A stretch of 64,000 nt of DNA from Allgaiera indica (GCF_900106675.1 NZ_FNOB01000006.1:1-64000), one strand, 5' to 3'. Positions 25,864 to 34,961 are shown, counted from the first letter of the stretch. Made by a program: numbers and translations. Notes: generated from the sequence alone by a model not told the origin.

Positions 25864-27411
25864 TTACTCGAAGGCGGTCGACAATTCCTCGTCCGGCAGT
25901 TCGGCCTGACGCGCTTTCTTGGGGCTGCGCAGCAGGAAGGCCAGGAAGATCGCGGCAAAACAGACGATCATCATCAGCTTGAAATCATCGATATAGGAAA
26001 TCATCAGCGCCTGCTGGTTGACCAGCCCATCGACGATCTTCAGCGTCGCAGGATCGCCCGCCGCCGCCCCCGGCAGCAGCTGTTTCAGCGCCGGCGCGAA
26101 GGGGGTTATGTTGCCCACCAGATCGCTATGGTTGACCTGCACGTTGCGGATCAGCACCGTCGACACCACCGAGATCCCGATCGAGGAACCGATGTTGCGC
26201 ACCAGGCTGAACAGCGCGGTGCCGTCGGTACGGTAGGTCGTGGCAAGCGTCGCGAAGGCCACGGTCGAGAGCGGCACGAAGACCAGCCCCAGCCCCAGCC
26301 CCTGGATCACGCCGCTGATGACGATCGGCGCCTCGCCCATCTGCGGCGAGAAGCCGGACATGATGTAAAGCGACCAACCCGCCAGGATCAGCCCCGCGAC
26401 CACCAGATAGCGCGCATCGACCACCCGCACCAACCGCCCGACCAGCAGCATCGAGATCATCGTGCCGACGCCGCGCGGCGCCATCACCAGACCGGTGGTG
26501 ATGGTGGGATAGCCGAAGATCACCGACAGCATCGGCGGCAGCAGCGCCAGGCTGGCCAGCAAGATCACCCCGATCACGAAGATGAAGATCAGCCCGGTGA
26601 CGAAGTTGCGATCGCGGAAGATGTGCGGATCGATGAAGGCCTCGCCTGGCTTCGCGGTCACGATATGGACGATGAAGACCCAGAACCCGGTGATCGACAG
26701 GCCCAGTTCGATCCAGGTCTCGACCGAGTTGAACCAGTCAAGCTGGCCGCCGCGGTCCAGCAGCATCTGAAGCGCGCCGACCCCCAGCGACAGCATCGCG
26801 AAGCCGAAGAAATCGAAGCCCCGGATCCTGCGCGCCACCCGCGGCAGATAGGCGGCCGAGCCCAGGAAGGCCAGGATACCCACCGGCAGGTTGATGAAGA
26901 ACACCCAGCGCCAGTTGAAGGTCTCGGTCAGGTAGCCGCCCAGCGTGGGCCCGATGATCGGGCCGACCATGATCCCCGCGCCCCAGATCGCCATCGCCTG
27001 GCCGTGACGTTCGCGCGGGTTGATGTCCAGCAGGAAAGTCTGCGACAGCGGTACGATAGCGGCCCCGAACACCCCCTGAAGCAGCCGGAACAGCACCATG
27101 ACCTCCAGGTTCCAGGCGATGCCGCAGGCCATCGAGAACAGCACGAAGCCGACGATCGAGGCCAGGAACAGCTCGCGCCGGCCGAAGCGGTCGGCCAGCC
27201 AGCCGGTCACCGGCGTCATGATCGCGGCCGACACGATATAGGAGGTCAGCACCCAGTTGATCGTGTCCTGGGTGGCGCCGAGGCTGCCCATCATCGAGGG
27301 CAGCGCCACATTGGCGATCGTGGTGTCGAGCACCTGCATGATGGTGCCCAGCATGATCGACACCGTGATCAGGCCGCGGTGGGGGATATCCTCATAAGCT
27401 TGGGCGGCCAT
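25864..27411 (-). CDS. emrB: DHA2-family multidrug efflux permease (EmrB-like)
   Basis: Inner-membrane drug/proton antiporter, 515 residues with about 14 helices. Typical motifs: LDTTIANVALPSMMGSLGA in helix 1, WLADRFGRRELFL (motif A), GVFGAAIVPLSQTFLLDINPRERHGQAMAIWGAGIMVGPIIGPTLGGYL (motif C) and WRWVFFINLPVG. It lies 10 bp after emrA and would form a three-part pump with EmrA and an outer-membrane channel encoded elsewhere. Substrate not predictable. Confidence 0.93.
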   Translation of the reverse strand: MAAQAYEDIPHRGLITVSIMLGTIMQVLDTTIANVALPSMMGSLGATQDTINWVLTSYIVSAAIMTPVTGWLADRFGRRELFLASIVGFVLFSMACGIAWNLEVMVLFRLLQGVFGAAIVPLSQTFLLDINPRERHGQAMAIWGAGIMVGPIIGPTLGGYLTETFNWRWVFFINLPVGILAFLGSAAYLPRVARRIRGFDFFGFAMLSLGVGALQMLLDRGGQLDWFNSVETWIELGLSITGFWVFIVHIVTAKPGEAFIDPHIFRDRNFVTGLIFIFVIGVILLASLALLPPMLSVIFGYPTITTGLVMAPRGVGTMISMLLVGRLVRVVDARYLVVAGLILAGWSLYIMSGFSPQMGEAPIVISGVIQGLGLGLVFVPLSTVAFATLATTYRTDGTALFSLVRNIGSSIGISVVSTVLIRNVQVNHSDLVGNITPFAPALKQLLPGAAAGDPATLKIVDGLVNQQALMISYIDDFKLMMIVCFAAIFLAFLLRSPKKARQAELPDEELSTAFE

Positions 27412-27421
27412 CGGTGATGCC

Positions 27422-28555
27422 TCAATTCAGGCCGACAAGGCCGCCGATCGCGTCGAGCGAACGGTGATGTTCGGTATCGACCGAGACGCTGGCGCTCATG
27501 CCGGTGCGCAGGCCAATCTTCGGATCGGGCGCATCGAGCTGCAGATAGACCGGCACCCGCTGCGTCACCTTCACCCAGTTGCCGGTGGCGTTCTGGGCCG
27601 GCAACAGCGAGAATTCCGCCCCCGTCCCGGCACCGATCGCCTCGACCGTGGCCTTGAAGCTGCGGCCCGGGAAGGCATCGAAGCTGACGCTGGCCTTCTG
27701 GCCCTTGCGCATATGGGTCAGCTGGGTTTCCTTGAAATTCGCGGTCACCCAAGTGTCGCCGGTCTCGACCAGCGTGAACAGCGGCGCGCCCGCGCCGACG
27801 AAGGTGCCGGCCTTGAAATTCGAGGCCTTGTAGATCGTGCCCGCCGCCGGCGCGTGGACCGAGGTCTGCGACAGGTTGTATTTCGCGCGATCAACCTGCG
27901 CCAGCGCCGCCATCACCGCGGGATGCCGGTCGGTCGGGATATCGGCCTTGCCCCCCAGCGCCGCCAGCGCCCGGTTCACCGCCTGCGCGGCGGCGGCCTT
28001 GGCCTGTTCGGCGCTGTGCAGGTTGTGGCCCGCCGTATCCAGCGCCGAGGTCGCCGCGATGCCCTTCTTTTCCAGTGCCTTCTGGCGATCGAACTGGGTC
28101 CGGTAATAGGCGACGCTGTCGGAGGCGCTTTTCAGCTGTGCCTGGGCCTCGGCCAGCGCGGCGCGCGCTTCCTCGACCTGAAGCCGCGCGCTGGCCAGCG
28201 CGGCCTGGGCCTGTTCCAGCGCGATGCGATAGGGCGTGGGATCGACCTGGAACAGCAACTGGCCCTTGGTCACATGCTGATTGTCCTGGATCGCCACCTT
28301 GGTGACCTGCCCCGATGTGGTGGCGGCGATGGAGACCCGCGCCTGTTGCAGATTGGCATTGTCGGTGCCTTCATAGCGGCCGCCGGTCAGCCAGACGTAG
28401 CCGCCCCCCAGCACCAGAACCAGCGGCAGCGACACCATCAACATCCGCCGCTTCGCCTTGCGGCCCTGCCTTGGCTGCGCGGTCTTCGCGCCCGTCGTCA
28501 TGTCCGTCGGGATCTGCGCCGCGTCCTTCACCTTCACCTCACTTCGCGCGTTCAT
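27422..28555 (-). CDS. emrA: HlyD-family membrane fusion protein (EmrA-like)
   Basis: 377 residues, periplasmic adaptor of the EmrAB pump. One N-terminal membrane anchor (LMVSLPLVLVLGGGYVWL) follows a basic cytoplasmic stretch. Next come a lipoyl/barrel half (RVSIAATTSGQVTKVAIQDNQHVTKGQLLFQVD), a long Ala/Gln-rich coiled coil (about 115-230), and the second half (SVHAPAAGTIYKASNFKAGTFVG). ATG 28555 overlaps the marR stop by 17 nt. A longer frame starts 11 codons earlier, but this ATG has AGAGG upstream. Confidence 0.92.
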   Translation of the reverse strand: MNARSEVKVKDAAQIPTDMTTGAKTAQPRQGRKAKRRMLMVSLPLVLVLGGGYVWLTGGRYEGTDNANLQQARVSIAATTSGQVTKVAIQDNQHVTKGQLLFQVDPTPYRIALEQAQAALASARLQVEEARAALAEAQAQLKSASDSVAYYRTQFDRQKALEKKGIAATSALDTAGHNLHSAEQAKAAAAQAVNRALAALGGKADIPTDRHPAVMAALAQVDRAKYNLSQTSVHAPAAGTIYKASNFKAGTFVGAGAPLFTLVETGDTWVTANFKETQLTHMRKGQKASVSFDAFPGRSFKATVEAIGAGTGAEFSLLPAQNATGNWVKVTQRVPVYLQLDAPDPKIGLRTGMSASVSVDTEHHRSLDAIGGLVGLN

Positions 28556-29039
28556 CTTCGTCGTCCTCTTGCCGCGCCGCCGGGCCACAGGCCGGGGCGC
28601 AATCCATCTCCTGAAGGTTGGCCACCACCTGGGTCAGCCCCTCCATCAACGCGGCGCGCTGCGCGGGCGAAAGCCCGGCCAGCGCCTCGTCGTAAACCTC
28701 TCCGGCCAGGGCCTTGACCTCCTCGAAGGCCGACATCGCCTTCTCGGTCGCGCGTACCAGCCGCACCCGCCGGTCCTGCGGATCGGGCGAGCGGCATACC
28801 CAGCCGCCCTGCTCCATCCGGTCGATCAGCCGCGAAACACTGATCGGCTCGACCTCCAGGAATTCCGCCAGCCGCGCCTGCGCCAGCCCGCCGCTGCGCG
28901 CCAGATAGACCAGCGCCCGCCATTGCGACGACGACAGCCCGTAACCCGCGCCGCGCGCCTCGAAGCGGCGGCGCAACAGGCGCGAGGCGTCGTGCAGCAG
29001 GAATCCCAATGTGTTCTGTTGAGCCGATTTCATGTGCAC
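28539..29039 (-). CDS. MarR-family regulator of the emrAB operon
   Basis: 166 residues. The winged helix-turn-helix is clear: LSSSQWRALVYLARSGGLAQARLAEFLEVEPISVSRLIDRMEQGGWVCRSPDPQDRRVRLV. The C-terminal tail is acidic with two cysteines (MDCAPACGP) that could sense oxidants. It is the first gene of the marR-emrA-emrB operon and overlaps emrA. A perfect inverted repeat at 29044-29089 lies directly upstream, so it is probably an autorepressor released by a pump substrate. Start 29039; a second ATG two codons later is possible. Confidence 0.9.
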   Translation of the reverse strand: MHMKSAQQNTLGFLLHDASRLLRRRFEARGAGYGLSSSQWRALVYLARSGGLAQARLAEFLEVEPISVSRLIDRMEQGGWVCRSPDPQDRRVRLVRATEKAMSAFEEVKALAGEVYDEALAGLSPAQRAALMEGLTQVVANLQEMDCAPACGPAARQEDDEDERAK

Positions 29040-29043
29040 GATC

Positions 29044-29089
29044 TAATATAAGCCTGCTCACGAAGCAAGAGATAAGCAGGCTTATATTA
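29044..29089. promoter_or_regulatory. Perfect 15-bp inverted repeat upstream of marR
   Basis: TAATATAAGCCTGCT (29044-29058) and AGCAGGCTTATATTA (29075-29089) are exact inverted copies with a 16-bp spacer, ending five bases before the marR start. Each arm carries a TATAAGC word, so two MarR dimers could bind. It overlaps the likely promoter and leader of the efflux operon. Confidence 0.75.
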
Positions 29090-29194
29090 AGCGGGGTATC
29101 AGATATGCCGGCGATGCATGGCTGGGGCGCCGTCCGCTGGTCCGAACACGCAAACCGCGCACGGCATGGCCCTGCCCGCCCCCGCCCCGCGCAC

Positions 29195-29226
29195 GAAAAA
29201 ACCGCGACCCCAAGGGCCGCGGTTTC
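29195..29226 (-). terminator. Terminator after carD
   Basis: On the minus strand AACCGCG, an 11-nt loop and CGCGGTT are followed by TTTT, about 25 bp past the carD stop. Confidence 0.8.
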
Positions 29227-29248
29227 GTCACGTTCACTTGTCGCGCGT

Positions 29249-29758
29249 TCAGGCGGCGCGGCTTAGCAGCACGTCGTCGACCTGCTTTTGCGCGTTCAGT
29301 TCGTCGGTGCCCGACACCGCGGCAACCTCACGGGTCAGCCGCTCGAGCGCGGCCTCATAAAGCTGACGCTCGGAATAGCTTTGTTCGCGCTGGTCGTCGG
29401 TGCGATGCAGGTCGCGCACCACTTCGGCGATCGACAGCAGATCGCCCGAATTGATCTTCTGCTCATATTCCTGCGCCCGGCGCGACCACATCGCGCGCTT
29501 CACCCGGGCCTTGCCCTTCAGCGTGTCCAGCGCCTTGACGACGACATCCGGCGTCGAAAGCGAACGCATGCCCACCTCGGCGGCCTTGTTCGTCGGCACC
29601 CGCAGCGTCATCTTGTCCTTCTCGAAGGAGATCACGAACAGTTCGAGCTTCAGCCCGGCAATCTCCTGCTCCTCGATCGAGACGATCTTGCCGACGCCAT
29701 GGGCGGGATAGACCACGAAATCGTTAGGGCGGAATTCGTTCTTCTTGCTCTTGGTCAT
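29249..29758 (-). CDS. carD: CarD-family transcription factor
   Basis: 169 residues. The N-terminal RNA-polymerase-interaction (Tudor-like) domain reads FRPNDFVVYPAHGVGKIVSIEEQEIAGLKLELFVISFEKDKMTLRVPTNKA. The C-terminal helical domain (SRRAQEYEQKINSGDLLSIAEVVRDLHR) binds promoter DNA. In Rhodobacter-type bacteria CarD stabilises open complexes at promoters lacking a T at -7 and acts widely, so it is a global factor rather than a local regulator. A ribosome-binding site (AGGAAG) precedes 29758, and a terminator follows the gene. Confidence 0.95.
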   Translation of the reverse strand: MTKSKKNEFRPNDFVVYPAHGVGKIVSIEEQEIAGLKLELFVISFEKDKMTLRVPTNKAAEVGMRSLSTPDVVVKALDTLKGKARVKRAMWSRRAQEYEQKINSGDLLSIAEVVRDLHRTDDQREQSYSERQLYEAALERLTREVAAVSGTDELNAQKQVDDVLLSRAA

Positions 29759-30130
29759 TCAGTCGCTTCCTCGCACGACGCCCCGCCGGCCCGGACAACA
29801 GAGACAACAACACCGCCGCGGCGGAGCGCCCCGGGTGTGTTTGCTCTGCTTCGGACAAAAAAACATCACACAGGCGAGCAGCACTGCGGATGGTAAACGG
29901 TCAGGCGTCCAGTTATTTGTGTCACAGATATAACACGGAATCGGGACGAATCAAAGTGGCGCCACAGGCCAAGGCCTCACGCCCGCGTGATACGGCACCC
30001 CGCGCGCGTCCTGACGTTGCGTCAGTTGCGCCAGGTAACATCCTTTCGCCCCGGCGAAAATCCCCCCCGCCCCGATCCGGCCCGTGACCACGGCGGCACG
30101 GCGCCCGAATCACGTGCTTCGGGCGGTGGC
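29759..30130. other. 372-bp intergenic region between carD and fdxA
   Basis: Both flanking genes are on the minus strand. The half nearer fdxA holds a strong hairpin (30102-30125). A relatively A+T-rich patch near 29905-29935 (TTATATC and TGTGTTA words on the minus strand) is the likeliest carD promoter, though I found no clear -35. No small gene was supported. Confidence 0.5.
30102..30125 (-). terminator. Hairpin after fdxA
   Basis: CGCCCGAA, an 8-nt loop and TTCGGGCG form a perfect 8-bp stem a few bases beyond the fdxA stop. No T run follows on the minus strand, so it may act as a weak terminator or a 3'-end protector. Confidence 0.5.
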
Positions 30131-30469
30131 TCAATCGCCCTCGCCCGGCGTCTCGGAGAAATACTTGCTCAGCTTGTCGGGCTCTCCGTCGCGGGCCTCG
30201 GCGTCGGGCAGCGGATCCTTCTTGGTCACGATCACCGGCCAAAGCTCGGAATACTTGCGGTTGAACTCGACCCATTTCTCCATGTCGGGCTCGGTGTCCG
30301 GACGGATCGCGTCGGCAGGGCATTCGGGTTCGCAGACGCCGCAGTCGATGCATTCGTCAGGGTGGATCACCAGCATGTTCTCGCCCTCGTAGAAGCAATC
30401 CACCGGGCAGACCTCGACACAATCGGTGTATTTGCAGGCGATGCAATTATCGACCACCACGTAAGTCAT
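30131..30469 (-). CDS. fdxA: Seven-iron ferredoxin FdxA
   Basis: 112-residue cytoplasmic ferredoxin with one [3Fe-4S] and one [4Fe-4S] cluster. The N-terminal half carries the ligands: [17 protein letters not shown] and, after the [10 protein letters not shown] turn, [12 protein letters not shown]. The C-terminal extension ([17 protein letters not shown]) is typical of alphaproteobacterial FdxA. GGAG lies seven bases before ATG 30469. It follows the S4 protein on the same strand; the partner enzyme is not known. Confidence 0.95.
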   Translation of the reverse strand: MTYVVVDNCIACKYTDCVEVCPVDCFYEGENMLVIHPDECIDCGVCEPECPADAIRPDTEPDMEKWVEFNRKYSELWPVIVTKKDPLPDAEARDGEPDKLSKYFSETPGEGD

Positions 30470-30520
30470 GTGCGGGCTCCGTCCTATGCCGTCGCCCGCG
30501 TCCTAGCCTCAAAGCTGGGA

Positions 30521-30928
30521 TCAATCAAGCGGGCCGCGGCGGGTTTGGTCCAGCGCGCGGCGATCTTTCTTGGTGGGGCGTGGGCCGCCGCGCGGCGTCG
30601 GGTCCGGCGCCGACGGAGGCGACAGATCCTCGTACAGGGTCTGCGCCTCGGGGGCCGGGCCGCGGCGGGTGCCCAGCGCCAGAAGGCGCACCACCCGTAC
30701 GCGATCGCCGGCGGTGAAGGTCAGCACATCGCCCGGCGCGACCGCCTGCGCCGGTTTCGAAACCGGGCGGCTGTTCAGCCGCACATGGCCGCCGGAAATC
30801 AGCCTGGCGGCAAGCGCGCGGGTCTTGAAGAACCGCGCCTGCCACAGCCATTTGTCCAGCCGGATACTGGCGCGGGCGCCGTCGGCGGCGGCCGGATCCC
30901 GGGGCGGAGGCGAAGACGCCCGCGCCAA
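30521..30928 (-). CDS. hslR: S4-domain RNA-binding protein (Hsp15/HslR-like)
   Basis: 135 residues. The S4 domain (residues 22-75) reads IRLDKWLWQARFFKTRALAARLISGGHVRLNSRPVSKP, the hallmark of Hsp15, which binds stalled 50S subunits that carry nascent chains. The C-terminal tail is basic and disordered (PRGGPRPTKKDRRALDQTRRG). The only start codon available is TTG at 30928, three bases after the helicase stop, with no good ribosome-binding site, so translation is probably coupled to the helicase gene. Confidence 0.85.
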   Translation of the reverse strand: MARASSPPPRDPAAADGARASIRLDKWLWQARFFKTRALAARLISGGHVRLNSRPVSKPAQAVAPGDVLTFTAGDRVRVVRLLALGTRRGPAPEAQTLYEDLSPPSAPDPTPRGGPRPTKKDRRALDQTRRGPLD

Positions 30929-30931
30929 GAT

Positions 30932-33900
30932 CTACAGCTTGTCCTTCAGCCCCGAAAGCGCGGCGGCGAAGGGATTGTCGGGGTCGATCTTCTTCTCGCG
31001 CCGGGGCGGGCGGGCCTCGAAACTGCGGGCCTTGTGCTCGTCCTGCCGGGGGCCCTTGCCGCCCTTGCCACCCTTGCCCCGCGGCCCCTTCGGCCCGGGC
31101 TTGCCGCCCTTGCCACGCGGCCCCTCACCCCGGCCTTCGCCGCGGCCCTCGGGATTTCGACGGCCCTGGGCGCCCTGGCCCTGCCCCTGGCTTTCGCCGG
31201 GACGGCCGTCGCGGCCCTGATCGTTTCGCTCGCCGCGGCGCCCGCCGGGGCGATGGCCGCGCGGACGCGGCGCCCAGGTGAAGGTATAGAACACCTCCAT
31301 CTCGGCCGGCGCTTCGGCGGCCTCGGCGGTCAGCGGCCCGGGCATGTCGGGTTCTGGCGTCGGGGGGCTTTCGGGCGGCAGATCGGCGGGCACCTCTTCG
31401 GGGCGCTCGATCGGGGCTTCCGCGGGCAGATCGCCGGGCGCCTCTTGCGGGGCTTCGGGCGGGGCTTCGGGCGGCAGATCGGCCGGCGCCTCGCCCGGGA
31501 CCTCCTGCGGTGCGTCGGGCGGGGTTTCGCCCGGCTGAGGCACACCCTCGGGGGGCAGGTCCTGCGGGGTCTCTGGCGGGGCGTCCGGGGCCTCTTGCGG
31601 GGTGTCCGGGGTGGCGGGCTCGGCCGCCTTCAGCTTGACGCGCTCGGCCTTCTCGGCGCGGTAGCCGAGGCCGCCCATGAGATCGACGAATTGCTCCAGC
31701 GTCATGCCGGTGATCGACAGCATGTCGGGCGAGGCCTCGAACCCCGCGCGGCTGTCGCGGGCGCGCAGCAGATCCGCCAGCCGTTCCAGCATGTCGATGC
31801 GGATCGCCCGCGCCCCGGCCGGGTGATAGCCCGCCAGCGTATAGTCCGAGCGCGGCACCTCATCCACCACCGGGATCGTCACCAGGCCCGGCGGCGGGCT
31901 TTCGGGGAAGGTATCGGCGCCCGAGGACAGCGAGGCCAGCACCAGCCGCAGCCGCGTCGGCGCGGGCTTCAGCAGCGCCGGCAGGAAGATCGTGTACTGG
32001 CCGAAACGCACGCCATGGCGGCGCAGCATCGCCCGCGCCTCCTGATCCAGCGCCTTGATGTCCGAGGCGATCTCGGCGCGCGGGATCACCCCCAGCGACT
32101 CGACCAGCTGGAAGGCCACGCCACGGGCAAGACCCGACAGCGTCTCGTCGCGCTTCAGCGCCAACAGCGGCTCGAACAGCGCGGCCACCTTGCGATCGAT
32201 GAAATGCTGCAACCGGCGCTGCACCTTCTGGGCCACCTCGGCGCCAGCTTCCTCGTCGACGAAAGCCACCGTCTGAGGCGCCATCACATCAGGCCCGGCG
32301 GCCAGCTTGCCCACCGCCGTGTTGCCCCACATCAGCCCGCCCTGTTCGGTAAAGTCGAACTCGGTATCGGCGCTGTTGTAGAAGCGGTCGGCGCGCAGGT
32401 GGAATTCCGGCGCCAGCGCCTGCAGCGCGGCCTGGGAAAGGGTCTTGGCCTCTTCCCCGGTCGCTTTCTCGTCCCGGCGAAAGCGGAACCCTTCGATCCG
32501 GCCGATATATTCGCCTTCGACCGTTACCTCGCCCTTGTCGTTCACCTCGGCCACGAGGGTCTCCTTCTGCTTCAGCCGCCGCATCAGCACCGATGTGCGC
32601 CGGTCGACAAATCTTTGCGTCAGCGCGCCATGCAGCGCATCCGACAGGCGGTCTTCTACCGCGCGCGTCTCTTCGCGCCAATGGCTTTCGTCGTCGATCC
32701 AGCCAGAGCGCTGCGCGACATAGGTCCATGTGCGGATGAACGCCAGCCGTTTCGACAAGGTATCGATGTCGCCGGCGGTGCGATCGATCTGCGCCACCCG
32801 CCGCGCCAGCCAGTCGGTGGGGATGCGGCCGCCATCATGCACGAAACCGTGGATCCGCGCCAGCAGCCCCGCATGTTCGCCCGCCGAAATACCGCGGAAA
32901 TCGGGGATCCGGCAGACCTCCCACAGGCGCTTCACGTCCGGGGCGCCGCGTACCCGGTCGCGCACCTCCTCGGTCGCCGCAAGCGCCTTCAGGGCGCGCA
33001 GGTCGTCGGCCTCGCGCACGCGGGTCAACCATTCGTCGCCGGTGAAGCTTTCGAGCGAGGCGATCAGCCGATCGGGGCTGCCGAATTCCAGCGCGCCGTT
33101 GCGCCAGTGCAACTTGCGCACCGGGGCGAATTGATGGGTCTCGACCGCCTCGATCACCTCCGGATCCAGCGGCCGCGCCTCGCCGGTGACGCCGAAGCTG
33201 CCGGGCTGCATGTAGCGCCCCGCGCGGCCGGCGATCTGGGCGATCTCGGGGACATGCAGCGGGCGCATCCGGTGGCCGTCGAACTTCGACAGCGCCGAGA
33301 AGGCGATGTGGCGCAGATCGAGGTTCAGCCCCATCCCGATCGCATCGGTGGCGACCAGGTAATCGACATCGCCATTTTGGTAGATATCGACCTGGGCGTT
33401 GCGCGTGCGTGGGCTGAGCGCCCCCATCACCACCGCGCAGCCGCCCTTCTGGCGGCGGATCAGCTCGGCGATCGCATAGACATTTTCAACCGAAAACCCT
33501 ACGATCGCCGCGCGCGTGGGCATCCGGCTTATCTTTTTCGAACCTGCGTAGCTTAATTCCGAAAACCTTTCGCGGGCCACGAACTGCACCCCCGGCACCT
33601 GCGCCGCGATCGCCGGGCGCATCGTGTCGGACCCCAAAAGCAGCGTCTCGTGCAGGCCGCGGGCGTTCAGCAGGCGGTCGGTGAAGACATGGCCGCGGTC
33701 GGGGTCGGCGCAAAGCTGGATCTCGTCGATAGCCACGAAATCGGCGCCGATGCCCACCGGCATCGCCTCGACCGTGCAGACCCAGTACTGGGTGCGCTCG
33801 GGCACGATGCGTTCCTCGCCCGTCACCAGCGCCACCACGGAAGGACCGCGCAAGCTGACGATCCGGTCGTAGACCTCGCGCGCCAGCAGACGCAGCGGCA

Positions 33901-34009
33901 GGCCGATGACGCCGGTGCGATAGGCCAGCATCCGCTCGATCGCGTAATGGGTCTTGCCGGTATTCGTCGGCCCAAGGACCGCCGTCACCCTGCCCGGGCG
34001 CTGCAACAT
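30932..34009 (-). CDS. SUV3-like DExH RNA helicase with a long disordered tail
   Basis: 1025 residues. The N-terminal helicase core resembles mitochondrial SUV3: Walker A GPTNTGKT (13-20), DEIQLCADPDRGHVFTDRLL (motif II), GSDTMRP, ATDAIGMGLNLD and QIAGRAGR (motif VI). Such alphaproteobacterial proteins are annotated as helicases and may help RNA turnover. From residue 794 the chain is low complexity: about 100 residues of Pro/Glu-rich repeats (PPEAPQEAPGDLPAEAP type), then a Gly/Arg/Lys-rich stretch (about 914-995) like an RNA-binding RGG region. It is followed directly by the S4 protein and preceded by a TPR protein. Confidence 0.88.
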   Translation of the reverse strand: MLQRPGRVTAVLGPTNTGKTHYAIERMLAYRTGVIGLPLRLLAREVYDRIVSLRGPSVVALVTGEERIVPERTQYWVCTVEAMPVGIGADFVAIDEIQLCADPDRGHVFTDRLLNARGLHETLLLGSDTMRPAIAAQVPGVQFVARERFSELSYAGSKKISRMPTRAAIVGFSVENVYAIAELIRRQKGGCAVVMGALSPRTRNAQVDIYQNGDVDYLVATDAIGMGLNLDLRHIAFSALSKFDGHRMRPLHVPEIAQIAGRAGRYMQPGSFGVTGEARPLDPEVIEAVETHQFAPVRKLHWRNGALEFGSPDRLIASLESFTGDEWLTRVREADDLRALKALAATEEVRDRVRGAPDVKRLWEVCRIPDFRGISAGEHAGLLARIHGFVHDGGRIPTDWLARRVAQIDRTAGDIDTLSKRLAFIRTWTYVAQRSGWIDDESHWREETRAVEDRLSDALHGALTQRFVDRRTSVLMRRLKQKETLVAEVNDKGEVTVEGEYIGRIEGFRFRRDEKATGEEAKTLSQAALQALAPEFHLRADRFYNSADTEFDFTEQGGLMWGNTAVGKLAAGPDVMAPQTVAFVDEEAGAEVAQKVQRRLQHFIDRKVAALFEPLLALKRDETLSGLARGVAFQLVESLGVIPRAEIASDIKALDQEARAMLRRHGVRFGQYTIFLPALLKPAPTRLRLVLASLSSGADTFPESPPPGLVTIPVVDEVPRSDYTLAGYHPAGARAIRIDMLERLADLLRARDSRAGFEASPDMLSITGMTLEQFVDLMGGLGYRAEKAERVKLKAAEPATPDTPQEAPDAPPETPQDLPPEGVPQPGETPPDAPQEVPGEAPADLPPEAPPEAPQEAPGDLPAEAPIERPEEVPADLPPESPPTPEPDMPGPLTAEAAEAPAEMEVFYTFTWAPRPRGHRPGGRRGERNDQGRDGRPGESQGQGQGAQGRRNPEGRGEGRGEGPRGKGGKPGPKGPRGKGGKGGKGPRQDEHKARSFEARPPRREKKIDPDNPFAAALSGLKDKL

Positions 34010-34018
34010 GGGATTGCC

Positions 34019-34600
34019 TTAGATTTCCTCGCCCTCGGCCTTCCTGGTCAGCCGGGCGATCGCCTGGTTTACCGACGGCTGATGCGGGTCGATCGCCGCC
34101 GAGGCCTTGTAGGCCGCCAGCGCCTTCTTGTCGAATCCGCTGTCTTCGAGAATCATCCCCAGCCCCGCCAGCGCACCGAATTGATGCGGGTTCAGTTGCA
34201 GCGCATGGCCCAGATCGGCCAGCGCCGGGCCGAACAGGCCGGCCTCGTAATAGGCCATCGCGCGCATGTTGTAGCCTTCGGCGAAATCCGGCGCATGGTC
34301 GATCAGCGCGGTCAGATGGTCGATCGCGGCATCGGTATTGTCCGCGCCAAGCGCCTTGCGCCCGCGTTCCAGCAGCAGATCCATCGCCGAGGACCCCGAC
34401 GACGACCAGGCGCGCAGCAAATCGGACTGCGCCTTGCGCCAGATGCTGGGATCGCTGGATTTCAGCTCCTTCAGCAGGCGCGGGATATCGGGCCGGGCGA
34501 TTTCGGCGGCCGAGGCCTGCGCCGTGGCCGGGCCGGCGAAAGCCATCGCCAGAATGCCTGCCGCAAGGATATGGTTGAGATATCTGCCGCGAGTTCCCAT
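34019..34600 (-). CDS. Exported tetratricopeptide repeat protein
   Basis: 193 residues. ATG 34600 gives a signal peptide (GRYLNHILAAGILAMAFAGPATAQA). The mature part has about three TPR units: AAIDHLTALIDHAPDFAEGYNMRAMAYYEAGLFGPALADLGHALQLNPHQFGALAGLGMILEDSGFDKKALAAYKASAAIDPHQ. Such proteins scaffold complexes in the periplasm; the partner is unknown. It ends 9 bp before the helicase gene and is divergent from the SCP2-like gene (70-bp gap). Confidence 0.85.
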   Translation of the reverse strand: MGTRGRYLNHILAAGILAMAFAGPATAQASAAEIARPDIPRLLKELKSSDPSIWRKAQSDLLRAWSSSGSSAMDLLLERGRKALGADNTDAAIDHLTALIDHAPDFAEGYNMRAMAYYEAGLFGPALADLGHALQLNPHQFGALAGLGMILEDSGFDKKALAAYKASAAIDPHQPSVNQAIARLTRKAEGEEI

Positions 34601-34670
34601 AACGGGACAGAGTGTAGCCCAGACGCCGGGAAAAGCCAGTGGCTCCGGCGCCACAGACCGGAGGAATAAG

Positions 34671-34958
34671 ATGAGCGACGTGATCGACGGGGCCGTGGCC
34701 GCCCTGCAAAACAAATTGTCGGGCGGCTTCGACGGCACGGCGAAGTTCGTGATCCCCGGCGAGGGCGCGCTGATGATCGACGGCGCCGGTGTGCGCGCGG
34801 GCGACGAAGAGGCCGATGTGACGCTGACCGCCGACGCCGAGACCTTCAAGGCGATCCTCGACGGCGAGCTGAACCCGACGGCGGCCTTCATGGGCGGCAA
34901 GCTGAGCGTTGACGGCAACATGGGATTGGCGATGCAGCTGGGTTCGGCCCTGGCCTGA
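34671..34958 (+). CDS. SCP2 sterol-binding-domain protein
   Basis: 95 residues, a single SCP2-like lipid-binding domain: ALQNKLSGGFDGTAKFVIPGEGALMIDG, then VTLTADAETFKAILDGELNPTAAFMGGKLSVDGNMGLAMQLG. The last segment (the MxGKLxxxGD-type motif) closes the hydrophobic tunnel. GGAGGAATAAG precedes ATG 34671. It ends 3 bp before the hydrolase gene, so the pair forms an operon and the lipid-like ligand may be a substrate of that hydrolase (inferred). Confidence 0.9.
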   Translation: MSDVIDGAVAALQNKLSGGFDGTAKFVIPGEGALMIDGAGVRAGDEEADVTLTADAETFKAILDGELNPTAAFMGGKLSVDGNMGLAMQLGSALA

Positions 34959-34961
34959 GCC

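Noticed and set aside
29987-33556. An 1189-codon plus-strand open frame
   Set aside because: Antisense to ferredoxin, the S4 gene and the SUV3-like helicase, which have clear motifs on the other strand; composition is typical of a shadow frame.
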